From the NCBI GenBank assembly GCA_019240405.1, contig JAFAYL010000044.1:62001-126000 (forward strand): a DNA stretch of 64,000 nt, written 5' to 3'. Positions within the stretch are counted from its first letter, which is position 1, and every line of letters begins with the position of its first letter. Shown here in pieces: positions 1 through 7,652 of the stretch. The stretch comes from Acidobacteriaceae bacterium. GTDB taxonomy: Bacteria > Acidobacteriota > Terriglobia > Bryobacterales > Bryobacteraceae. Position numbers and translations under genes: made by a program. Under the pieces are notes generated by a model that saw only the letters and a list, made by a program, of their open reading frames with translations, did no database searches and was not told where the DNA came from.

Positions 1-173
1 CAAAATACGCGCGTGTCTCTGAAGCATACGCGCACGGTGTCCACACGATTCTTACAGGCCAGATCAGTGCGTCGACAGGAGCCGGAAATATTCAATCTGA
101 GCTTGAGCGCTTAACTGGGTTCAGCAGGCCGGTTGAGGCTTCGGCGAGACCCGTGAAGCAGGAACACCCGTGA
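1..173 (+). CDS. C-terminal end of an ABC sugar-type extracellular solute-binding protein (partial)
   Basis: Only the last 57 or so codons are in the window, reading from base 3 to a TGA at 171-173; the start lies upstream. The translated tail (KYARVSEAYAHGVHTIL, then TGQISASTGAGNIQSELERL) has the shape of the C-terminus of family 1 extracellular solute-binding proteins, where a helix with 'vLtGq.sa..al..l..eL..l' closes the second lobe. Such proteins bind a sugar in the periplasm and deliver it to a membrane permease. The stop overlaps the GTG start of the following histidine kinase (GTGA), so the two are very probably cotranscribed and translationally coupled. That suggests binding-protein-linked signalling rather than plain transport. 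The family call rests on a short tail and is moderate. Confidence 0.6.
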   Translation, partial: KYARVSEAYAHGVHTILTGQISASTGAGNIQSELERLTGFSRPVEASARPVKQEHP

Positions 174-1678
174 CCATTGGACGCCGGCTGACGCTCGCGT
201 TCGGCAGTTTGGCGCTGGTGATTGCCGTAGGCGCAGCGGTCACCGGAGCGGAATTTGTCGCGAGCCTGCGCCAGGCCAGAACGTTGACTGCGGGAGCCGA
301 CAGGGTCATGGCGCTATATCGGGTAGAACGAGATCTAGGCGACATCCGCCGCAAGCTGGATAACGTCACGAATACCCGGGACGCCGCCCTGTTCTCCTCC
401 ACTGCTCACCTACTTCGACAGGAGCTGTTCGATGACATCGAGCAGGCACTCGCGTTTTTTCGCGAAACAGGAACTCCGGTGCCCGGTACCCTAAGCGCTC
501 TTCGCGACACCATCAGCGACCAGCTTGAAGCAATGCAGCGCCTGGTTGATGTGAACGACTGGACGGCAATCACGCTACGGCTCGACGGCCAAGTCGAGGG
601 AATCCTCAACAGTGTCAAAGCAATGGTCGAGCGTGTAAACGCCGATGTAAGTGATCAGCGAATCCGCGCTTCGCTCGAAATTGAAGCCGCTCAGCGGCGC
701 GCGCAGGTCATATTGGGCTTCACTGCGCTCGCATCACTCGTGATCGCTGTCGCTTTAGGGCTCTATGTAACACGCAGCATCGTGGTTCCTCTTGCGGAAC
801 TCGAAGCCGCGGCCCTTCAGTTCGCGAAAGGCGATTTCAATGTATCGCTCAATCTTCGCTCGAACGACGAGCTAGCCGAAGTGAGCCGGGCCTTCACGGT
901 TGCCGGCCGGCAATTGCACGATTATTATTCAGCCCTGAAGCGCTCCAATGAAGCGCTAGAGCAATTTGCGTACGCTGCCAGCCACGATTTACAGGAACCA
1001 CTCCGCACTATTTCCTCCTTCTCAGAACTACTGAAACGAAAATACGGAACTAGCCTCACGTCCGAGGCCAAACAGTATCTGTCCTACCTTAGTGACGCTT
1101 CAACTCAGATGCAGAAACTCGTCGCCGGAATTCTGGAGTATTCGCGTCTGACCACCTTGACCGATCAGCAGGAAGAGTCCGTGGAAACGGAGGACATCGT
1201 AAGATCCGTTCTCAAATACTTGCACGCAGCGATCCAACAAACCCATGCGGTTATAACTCACGATCCTCTCCCGGCAGTGATGGGCAGCGGACCGCAATTA
1301 GTACGCCTGTTCCAGAACTTGATTGGAAATGCAATTAAGTATGGCCGGGATGACACTCCTCCGTGGGTCCAAATTTCAGCTCAAGAGGACGGCGAAATGT
1401 GGCGCTTCTGCATCCAAGACAACGGTATGGGTATCGACCCCAAATATCACGAACAGGTTTTTAAGATGTTCAAACAATTGGAGCGCGGCGGAAAAGGCGG
1501 TGTAGGTCTGGGACTTGCGATTTCGAAGCGCATCGTTGAAAGGCATGGAGGGAGGATTTGGCTCGTCTCAGCCGTGAACCAGGGATCTCGCTTTTATTTC
1601 ACGTTAAGACGCGCCACACCGCGAGGACAGCCGCAACACGCCGGTGCCGAACCGGATCACGCGATGCGGCATTCCTAG
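170..1678 (+). CDS. Membrane sensor histidine kinase (HAMP, HisKA, HATPase_c)
   Basis: A 502-residue inner-membrane histidine kinase. An N-terminal membrane helix (about residues 8-30) is followed by a helical periplasmic domain (about 31-178), a second membrane helix (about 180-200), a HAMP linker (about 201-255), a phosphoacceptor domain with SHDLQEPLRT (His272), and a C-terminal ATPase domain. The N box is NLIGNAIKYG, the G1 box DNGMGID and the G2 box GVGLGLAISK. The H-box and ATPase boxes match the phytochrome-like/Cph1 subgroup. There is no receiver domain and no response regulator beside it, so the partner is unknown. The GTG start at 170 overlaps the stop of the upstream sugar-binding protein by 4 bases. 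The stop overlaps the convergent downstream gene in a CTAG palindrome. Role inferred: sensing a ligand or the loaded binding protein in the periplasm. Confidence 0.9.
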   Translation: MTIGRRLTLAFGSLALVIAVGAAVTGAEFVASLRQARTLTAGADRVMALYRVERDLGDIRRKLDNVTNTRDAALFSSTAHLLRQELFDDIEQALAFFRETGTPVPGTLSALRDTISDQLEAMQRLVDVNDWTAITLRLDGQVEGILNSVKAMVERVNADVSDQRIRASLEIEAAQRRAQVILGFTALASLVIAVALGLYVTRSIVVPLAELEAAALQFAKGDFNVSLNLRSNDELAEVSRAFTVAGRQLHDYYSALKRSNEALEQFAYAASHDLQEPLRTISSFSELLKRKYGTSLTSEAKQYLSYLSDASTQMQKLVAGILEYSRLTTLTDQQEESVETEDIVRSVLKYLHAAIQQTHAVITHDPLPAVMGSGPQLVRLFQNLIGNAIKYGRDDTPPWVQISAQEDGEMWRFCIQDNGMGIDPKYHEQVFKMFKQLERGGKGGVGLGLAISKRIVERHGGRIWLVSAVNQGSRFYFTLRRATPRGQPQHAGAEPDHAMRHS

Positions 1679-2859
1679 TAGATCGGTTTATATCCGTAGA
1701 ACGCTTTATCGCTTCTCATTTTGGCCGTGTGCACATTGAAATCGGTCCCAGGGAGAAGCGAGCGCAATATAAATGCGTCGAAGTCTCGCCCCACGATTTC
1801 AGTATTGCGATAGACTCTTGGCTCGCTCTCCACCTTCTCGTGCTGGCCATCGAAGTCATCCAAGAAAAGCTGCGCTTCTTTGATAGACGGCGCGGCGGCC
1901 GGCTTATTGGAATTCAAGCGCAATGTAACTGCCTCGGCCGCGTAGGAGCGAATCAGTTTAGGCCAGTACTTATCGAAGAGCCCGGTACTAGCGAACGCAT
2001 CTACCCAAACAATCTCACTGTTGATGGCCACGACCGAGCCTACCGCGTGCTCAGCCCGCAGCTGGCTGATCAACTTCTCGTACGAGTGCTCAATGGGCGT
2101 TGCTACTTCGTCGACCTTCTGGCGCACTTCGCCGTTTTGAAATGCCACGGCGTAAGAAGAGGTTTCCCCGAGCGCGTGTGCCGCCGGTGCCGGTAATGCT
2201 GCGGCGACAGAAGCCCGGGATCGCGCTACTTGATCCCAAACTCCCTGCTGATCTTTCTTGGCCATTGCATTGAACCGTACGCTCGGTTGCGCCATGGCAA
2301 CATTAAAACCTCCAAAACGCTCCGACATTTCCACCCAGCGATGTGGCTCGACGCAAAACACGCTCAGGTCAACGGGCTCGCCTTTCGGTGGAATAATGCG
2401 ATCTTTGCCGACTACGCGATCCTGCTTGCCGCCTGTAACGATTTCGCCCGCGAGCAGAATCAAGGGGCGATCCGAATTGTTAGACAAGACGAGGCGGTTC
2501 ACTTCGGCTCCCGAACGCGGTCCAGGTATCGGGAAATCAGGATTAGGAATAACATGCGGACGCGGCCGGACTAAGCCCGCGGACCCTCCTTCTTCGGTAA
2601 TGACCACCTGACCGGAACGGAGTCCCTCATCGAGAGTCAGAAAATTGCGCGTGTCTCGCGTCATAGATGTGACAATTGGAAAAACCGTGAGATTGTCTTG
2701 CGTAAGGGGTGCGAGCACTTTGTAGATTGTTTCCACGCCTTTGCTTTGCGCTCGGCCGAGTTGCACAGCCGCGATAAGCGCAGCCGATACTACGGCGAAC
2801 AACGTAACGCACTTTCCGGACACACTCATTTTGTAGGGCTGGCGCCCGATGCCGATCAT
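1675..2859 (-). CDS. Secreted ARPP-1/DUF6569-like protein
   Basis: A 394-residue protein whose central stretch LILLAGEIVTGGKQDR, followed by a conserved block through VGKDRIIPPKGE and VFCVEPHRW, resembles the ARPP-1 (DUF6569) domain family; its biochemical role is not known to me. The chosen ATG at 2859 has an AAGGAG ribosome site just upstream; another ATG lies 7 codons earlier. An N-terminal hydrophobic stretch (about residues 17-36, ending near GRAQS) looks like a signal peptide, so the protein is probably exported. It is transcribed toward the upstream histidine kinase and the two genes share a 4-base CTAG at their stops. Nothing nearby suggests a substrate. The family assignment comes from recalled motif similarity, not a search. 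Confidence 0.6.
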   Translation of the reverse strand: MIGIGRQPYKMSVSGKCVTLFAVVSAALIAAVQLGRAQSKGVETIYKVLAPLTQDNLTVFPIVTSMTRDTRNFLTLDEGLRSGQVVITEEGGSAGLVRPRPHVIPNPDFPIPGPRSGAEVNRLVLSNNSDRPLILLAGEIVTGGKQDRVVGKDRIIPPKGEPVDLSVFCVEPHRWVEMSERFGGFNVAMAQPSVRFNAMAKKDQQGVWDQVARSRASVAAALPAPAAHALGETSSYAVAFQNGEVRQKVDEVATPIEHSYEKLISQLRAEHAVGSVVAINSEIVWVDAFASTGLFDKYWPKLIRSYAAEAVTLRLNSNKPAAAPSIKEAQLFLDDFDGQHEKVESEPRVYRNTEIVGRDFDAFILRSLLPGTDFNVHTAKMRSDKAFYGYKPIY

Positions 2860-2945
2860 TGCTGCTCCTTCATGCGGCAAGGCGTTTTGTAACCGGATTT
2901 GCCTTCCCGCTCGTCATAAGAACGCCTGGGCTTGGATTTCTTGCA

Positions 2946-3830
2946 ATGAATTTCGATTCATCTAACGAAGCGGATCGATTCAGGCGACATCAGCGCCCGC
3001 CATACTTTCGGGAGCTGTACGAGAAATCCGGTTCCGAAAAATTCGGGTTAACCTTCGCAGACTTCACCGCGATTCTGGAAGAGATAACCGCGCGGTACCT
3101 GCCGGGCGAATCCGCTGCGGCCGAATCCGCAAAACTTCACCACAGTCTGCGAATCGAAGAGCTCGCTTTGGCCCGGGCTTGTGCCACAGGAAGCGAACCG
3201 GCATGGGAATGCTTTGTCGATCGCTATCGCCAGAAACTCTATGACATAGCAGGAGCGATCGCAAGGGACGAATCCGCCGGGCGCGAGCTCGCCGATTCAC
3301 TCTACGCGGATTTATTCGGCACGCAGAATGCTGAAGGGCACTGCCGACTTTCGAAACTGGCCTCATACACCGGCCGAGGATCACTCGAAGGTTGGCTGAG
3401 GACAGTTCTGGCCCAGCAGTATGTAAATCAGTATCGAAGCCGGCGCAAGTTCGTGGCTTTCGACGAGCAGATTCGATCCGAAAACGAACTCACAACGAAG
3501 CAAACGGATTCGGGAACTCCGGCCGACCTTCGTCTCGAGCAAGCGACTGACGCTGCCTTGTTGTCACTGTCGAATCAGGAGCGAATTATGCTCGCGTCCT
3601 ATTATTTGGATGGACGAACGCTCGCGGAGATCGGAAGAATGCTGGCCTTGCATGAATCAACCGTGAGCCGCCGGATCGAAAAGATTACCAAAATCTTGCG
3701 CGACAAGGTTGTGCGCGGCCTTCGGAAACGAGGGATGAGCAAGAAAGAGGCTGAGGAAACCATGCAGAGCGATGTGCGCCAGCTCGATGTGGATGTGCGG
3801 GCGAGATTAGCGCAAGAAAAGATCAAATGA
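2946..3830 (+). CDS. RNA polymerase sigma-70 family factor (ECF-like)
   Basis: A 294-residue protein starting at ATG 2946; an upstream in-frame extension reads as non-conserved sequence. It has a long N-terminal extension (about 1-75), a sigma region 2-like helical part (about 75-165, with WECFVDRYRQKLYDIAG and a segment ending GWLRTVLAQQYVNQYRSRR), and a region 4 helix-turn-helix (about 205-255) with LSNQERIMLASYYLDGRTL and LHESTVSRRIEKI. The C-terminal tail (GLRKRGMSKKEAEETMQ) is extra. The size and the divergent region 2 resemble the large acidobacterial/myxobacterial sigma factors. The gene 70 bases downstream encodes a zinc-finger membrane protein of anti-sigma type, so the pair is probably a regulatory unit. 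Target promoters are unknown. Confidence 0.8.
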   Translation: MNFDSSNEADRFRRHQRPPYFRELYEKSGSEKFGLTFADFTAILEEITARYLPGESAAAESAKLHHSLRIEELALARACATGSEPAWECFVDRYRQKLYDIAGAIARDESAGRELADSLYADLFGTQNAEGHCRLSKLASYTGRGSLEGWLRTVLAQQYVNQYRSRRKFVAFDEQIRSENELTTKQTDSGTPADLRLEQATDAALLSLSNQERIMLASYYLDGRTLAEIGRMLALHESTVSRRIEKITKILRDKVVRGLRKRGMSKKEAEETMQSDVRQLDVDVRARLAQEKIK

Positions 3831-3900
3831 AACGTTCAATAGAAAGGGCGGAATTCGAGCGGCACGCTGCGCGGCAGTTAATTTAGGTCCAACAACATTC

Positions 3901-4914
3901 ATGCGAAAGATTTCCAAGAGCGTGCAATCAAGGCTGGCCCAGCGAGCAGCGGCAAATACGACCGGACACCCGGATGCTAATATCCTCTCGGCATTCGTTG
4001 AAAACCGGCTGGATGGATGGGAGCGCGCTGTGATTCTCGAGCACCTCGCCGACTGTACGGAGTGCCGCGAATACGTGGCGCTCGCTTCCGCAAGGGCTGA
4101 AACAGAACCGGCCGCGACAATCGAATTTCCCCGTCGCCGCTTCTCTCCGGTTTGGGGCTGGGCCGCCGGAGTTGCCGCGATGATTTGCGTTTTCGCTATC
4201 GCGTGGCAAGTTCGCGCGCGTTTTCAGCCCACGCGGCCACAATCTGTCATCGTTTCTTCCAAAGCTGCGCCCCCGCTCCCGCCGCCCATTATTGTCGAGG
4301 GCGAATTGAAGGATCTCAAAATCCGACCCCAAAAACCGAAGAGATTAGCAATGTCGCAACGCGCCAGCAAACCACTAGCGACAGGGCTCCCACTGCCAGC
4401 TCCAGCCGCGGCTCCGGCCATTCCTCAATCGCCGGAAGTCTACACCCGCGAGCCTCGTTCTACGCAGGCATCTGCTGAAGATCGAACAGCCACCCTTCAG
4501 CTCCAGCTTCGGGCAGGTACCAATATGCGTGCGCCTCAGCCACTCGCAGCTTCCCACACATTGTGGAGCATTAACGCTTCGCCCGCGCTCGCAAGTAACG
4601 CGCGGGGTACCGTTCAGCGATCAACGGACGGAGGCAAAACCTGGGATATCGTTCCTATCTCCGACGACATCGATTTTCGAGCAATCAGCGCGATGGGATC
4701 AGACGTGTGGGCGGGCGGTTCCGGGGGCGTGCTCTTTCACTCTTCCGATGGCGGCATGCATTGGATTCCAGTCCAAGTAACACAAAACGCCGCAAGCATC
4801 ACCGGCACCGTCGTGAGCATTGAGACAAGGAGGTGGCCCATCATTCAAGTGACAACGAGTACAGGCGAGACATGGACCAGCACTGATGGCGGCCATAATT
4901 GGACTCGCTCGTAA
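3901..4914 (+). CDS. Membrane anti-sigma-like protein: zf-HC2 domain, one membrane helix, YCF48/BNR-type repeats
   Basis: A 337-residue protein. Residues about 22-62 hold a putative zinc-finger (zf-HC2) motif with H-x3-C-x2-C (HLADCTECREYV), typical of anti-sigma factors. One membrane helix follows (about 83-103), then a proline-rich linker, then a C-terminal region (about 215-337) with repeated STDGGKTW, SSDGGMHW and STDGGHNW motifs of the YCF48/BNR beta-propeller type. Topology inferred: finger in the cytoplasm, propeller-like part outside. Only about three repeat units are present, fewer than a full propeller, so it may oligomerise or be a degenerate version. It lies directly after the sigma factor and probably controls it. 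The signal it reads is unknown. Confidence 0.75.
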   Translation: MRKISKSVQSRLAQRAAANTTGHPDANILSAFVENRLDGWERAVILEHLADCTECREYVALASARAETEPAATIEFPRRRFSPVWGWAAGVAAMICVFAIAWQVRARFQPTRPQSVIVSSKAAPPLPPPIIVEGELKDLKIRPQKPKRLAMSQRASKPLATGLPLPAPAAAPAIPQSPEVYTREPRSTQASAEDRTATLQLQLRAGTNMRAPQPLAASHTLWSINASPALASNARGTVQRSTDGGKTWDIVPISDDIDFRAISAMGSDVWAGGSGGVLFHSSDGGMHWIPVQVTQNAASITGTVVSIETRRWPIIQVTTSTGETWTSTDGGHNWTRS

Positions 4915-4995
4915 TACAAGATCCTCTGCGGTCTCTCGACCTTCTAGCGAAATTACCAGGAAATCTTGCGGTCGGCGTTGCGTCCTACTCGTACC

Positions 4996-6060
4996 ATGTC
5001 CGACCCCGGCTATTCGCGCAGACGTTTCCTCAACAGCGCTGCGGCCGTTTCGGCGGGGATGGCGCTTACTGAATGGGCGCTGCCGATGCGCGGGGGCGGC
5101 GAGCAACGAGATGCCTCAACTTCGGAGCCGGGCGCTATCCCGCGCCGCAAGTTCGGACGTCACTCCGACCAGGTTTCGATTCTAGGAATCGGCGGTCACC
5201 ATCTTGGCTCAGCAGCTTCGGTCGAAGACGCAACAACAATTCTTCACGAGGCGGTGGATAACGGGATCAACTTCTGCGACAACGCGTGGGAATACAACGA
5301 TCACCGGTCGGAAGAGTGGATGGGTCTGGCGTTGAAGGGCGGATATCGCGACAAAGTTTTTCTTATGACTAAGGTCTGCACTCACGGCCGTGATGGATCT
5401 GTCGCGATGCAGATGCTCGAGGAGTCGCTCGGCCGCCTAGGCACTGACCACCTTGACCTCTGGCAAATCCATGCTGTGGTCTACGACAACGACCCCGATC
5501 TGGCGTATCGAAAAGGCGGCGTTATTGAAGCGCTGGATCGCGCAAAGCAGCAAGGGAAAGTGCGTTACGTCGGATATACGGGTCATAAAGATCCCCGCAT
5601 CCATAAGCGCATGATCGACATGGGTTATACGTGGGACTCAGTGCAGTTTCCCATCAACGCATTTGACGCGCAGTTCCGGAGCTTTCAGCAGATCGTTTTG
5701 CCGGAAGCAGTGAAACGCGGTATTGCAGTGCTCGGGATGAAGCCGCTCAATGGCGACGGAGGTCCATTTCATCACGCTGAGGTAAAGCTAACAGCGGAAC
5801 AGGCGCTCCGTTATGCCATGAGTGTTCCTGGAGTCACGACGACCATTACAGGAATGGAATCACTGGCGGTGCTTCGCCAAAATTTGGCGCTCGCAAAAGG
5901 CTTCCAACCGATGAATGAAACGGAGATGCAACAAATCGTTGCGTCTGTGCAGACGGTAGCGGGCGACGGCCGTTTCGAGACATATAAGACATCGCTGCGG
6001 TACGACGATATCGTCACGCGCCAGATGCACGAACAGCCACTTAAAGGCGCGCATTCATAA
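4996..6060 (+). CDS. Tat-exported aldo/keto reductase
   Basis: A 354-residue aldo/keto reductase. The ATG at 4996 gives an N-terminus with a twin-arginine motif (SRRRFLN) and a short hydrophobic stretch (AAAVSAGMALTEWAL), so it is probably folded in the cytoplasm with its nucleotide and exported. The catalytic tetrad is visible as Asp95 and Tyr100 (DNAWEY), Lys126 (MTKVCTHGRD) and His159 (LWQIH). The barrel then runs through VGYTGHKDP and GMKPL. It belongs to the YghZ/Tas-like group with a DNAWEY motif in place of the usual DTAxxYG. The next gene, 16 bases downstream, is a clear paralogue without a signal. The substrate is unknown. Confidence 0.85.
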   Translation: MSDPGYSRRRFLNSAAAVSAGMALTEWALPMRGGGEQRDASTSEPGAIPRRKFGRHSDQVSILGIGGHHLGSAASVEDATTILHEAVDNGINFCDNAWEYNDHRSEEWMGLALKGGYRDKVFLMTKVCTHGRDGSVAMQMLEESLGRLGTDHLDLWQIHAVVYDNDPDLAYRKGGVIEALDRAKQQGKVRYVGYTGHKDPRIHKRMIDMGYTWDSVQFPINAFDAQFRSFQQIVLPEAVKRGIAVLGMKPLNGDGGPFHHAEVKLTAEQALRYAMSVPGVTTTITGMESLAVLRQNLALAKGFQPMNETEMQQIVASVQTVAGDGRFETYKTSLRYDDIVTRQMHEQPLKGAHS

Positions 6061-6076
6061 GGAGGAGAGAACAGCA

Positions 6077-6994
6077 GTGCCAGTGCCGCATCGCGAGTTG
6101 AAAGGTGTTTCCGTATCGATCATCGGGATCGGTGGCTTCTCGCTTGGCGATGTCAAAGATGACTCGGAGGTGGGACGAATCGTTTCAGAAGCCGTAGAGA
6201 ACGGAATCAATTTCTTCGACAACGCGTGGGAATATCACAACGGAATGAGCGAAGAGCGGATGGGTCGCGCGTTGAAAGGGAAGCGCGATCAAGTCTTCCT
6301 TATGACCAAGGTATGTTCGCATGGCCGCAAGCGAGATGTCGCCATAAAGATGCTGGAAGACTCGCTGCGGCGGCTCCAGACCGATCACCTTGATTTATGG
6401 CAGATCCATGAAGTGATCTACGATAACGATCCCGATCTTCACTTCGCTCCCGACGGCGCAGTAGAGGCGTTAACGCAGGCTAAGCAACAGGGCAAGGCGC
6501 GATTCGTAGGTTTCACCGGTCACAAAGATCCGGATATTCATTTGAAAATGCTCTCGCACCAATATGCCTTCGATACGGTTCAACTACCGCTCAATCCATT
6601 CGATAAGAATTACCGTAGTTTCCAGCAGCGCGTCATTCCTGAGGCTCGGCGTCAGAATATCGCTGTCATCGGAATGAAATCGATGGGCGGCGGAGGCGAG
6701 CCGGTGAAGCGGGGAGTCGCGACACCGCAGGAATTGCTCCGATACGCGATGAGCGTTCCGGGAATCCTGACCACCGTGAGCGGGATGGATTCGTATGATG
6801 TGTTTCGTCAAAATTTGGCAATTGCCATGAACTTCACTCCCATGAACTCCGGCGAGATGGCCGCTCTCGAGAACCGCGTGAAAGCTCTTGCAGGCGATGG
6901 CCGCCTGGAGCACTACAAGGCAACGAAGCTATACGACGCTGCTGTTGGACGGGAGCAGCACGGGTTCCCGAGCCCGAAGGAGCTCCCGGCATGA
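6077..6994 (+). CDS. Cytoplasmic aldo/keto reductase, paralogue of the preceding gene
   Basis: A 305-residue aldo/keto reductase with Asp48 and Tyr53 (DNAWEY), Lys78 (MTKVCSHGRK) and His111 (LWQIHEV). It aligns with the upstream gene along its whole length without large gaps but lacks any Tat signal, beginning MPVPHRELKG. The GTG at 6077 is preceded by a strong GGAGGAG at 6061-6067, which supports this start. Its stop overlaps the ATG of the DUF4142 gene (ATGA), so the three genes form one operon. A tandem duplication in which one copy gained or kept an export signal is the likely history; both copies retain the catalytic residues. Confidence 0.87.
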   Translation: MPVPHRELKGVSVSIIGIGGFSLGDVKDDSEVGRIVSEAVENGINFFDNAWEYHNGMSEERMGRALKGKRDQVFLMTKVCSHGRKRDVAIKMLEDSLRRLQTDHLDLWQIHEVIYDNDPDLHFAPDGAVEALTQAKQQGKARFVGFTGHKDPDIHLKMLSHQYAFDTVQLPLNPFDKNYRSFQQRVIPEARRQNIAVIGMKSMGGGGEPVKRGVATPQELLRYAMSVPGILTTVSGMDSYDVFRQNLAIAMNFTPMNSGEMAALENRVKALAGDGRLEHYKATKLYDAAVGREQHGFPSPKELPA

Positions 6995-7575
6995 TCGCGC
7001 TTCTTACTTTGGCAGCACTGATGGCGCAAGCGGGTCAATCTCCTTCACCGCCGCCAATGACTGAGAATCGCGCTCCCGTTCCCGCGCAACCGGCGCCTGC
7101 GAACTATCCAACTTCCGCGAATGTTGATCGCACCTTTGCAATTGTCGCCACTCAGGGCAACAATGCAGAACTCGATATGGCGCAGCTTGCGCTCAAGCGC
7201 GGAACAGCGAACGAGGTCAAAGGCTTTGCTCAAAAGATGATCGCCGAGCATGAAGGGTTAATGAAAGAGATGCCACCCAGCCTTCGTAAATTCGCGAATG
7301 CGGCGGCCGTAGAACGGCTCGCACCCGTGGACGCACTTGCCTTGCGTCACCTCGAGAGCGTCGATCCTGTCGATTTCGACCAAGCCTATGCGATGCAACA
7401 GATCGGAGATCATCTCGCCGCGCTGACGGCCTTTTACGCTGAGGCAGATAACGGCACGGATCCACAGCTCAAGGCGCTCGCGCGCAAGTGGCTACCTTCC
7501 ATCCAAGCGCATCTCGAGCTCGCAGTCGATCTCACGCAACACATTGGCGGTTCGACGCCCTTCAAGGGTCAATAG
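6991..7575 (+). CDS. Secreted DUF4142 (ferritin-like fold) protein
   Basis: A 194-residue protein starting at ATG 6991, which overlaps the stop of the aldo/keto reductase by 4 bases. A short N-terminal hydrophobic stretch (LLTLAALMAQAGQ) looks like a signal peptide, followed by a proline-rich spacer (about 15-40). Residues about 45-188 are helical, with VDRTFAIVATQGNNAELDMAQLAL, KGFAQKMIAEHEGL and LPSIQAHLELA, characteristic of DUF4142, a predicted four-helix bundle common in envelope proteins. The His/Glu pairs (EHEGL, HLELA) sit where related bundles may bind metal, but binding is not shown. Function unknown; its place in an operon with an exported reductase suggests a periplasmic role. Confidence 0.8.
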   Translation: MIALLTLAALMAQAGQSPSPPPMTENRAPVPAQPAPANYPTSANVDRTFAIVATQGNNAELDMAQLALKRGTANEVKGFAQKMIAEHEGLMKEMPPSLRKFANAAAVERLAPVDALALRHLESVDPVDFDQAYAMQQIGDHLAALTAFYAEADNGTDPQLKALARKWLPSIQAHLELAVDLTQHIGGSTPFKGQ

Positions 7576-7652
7576 ACCGTACAGTACTCGCTCACAAAGC
7601 GAGTGAAAAGTACCGATTTTGTGGTATTCTCTCTCTGCTCATCCCTTTTAAT

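Noticed and set aside
1558-2196. 212-residue open frame on the plus strand
   Set aside because: It spans the end of the kinase and the opposite strand of the ARPP-1-like gene, both well supported; its translation has no pattern.
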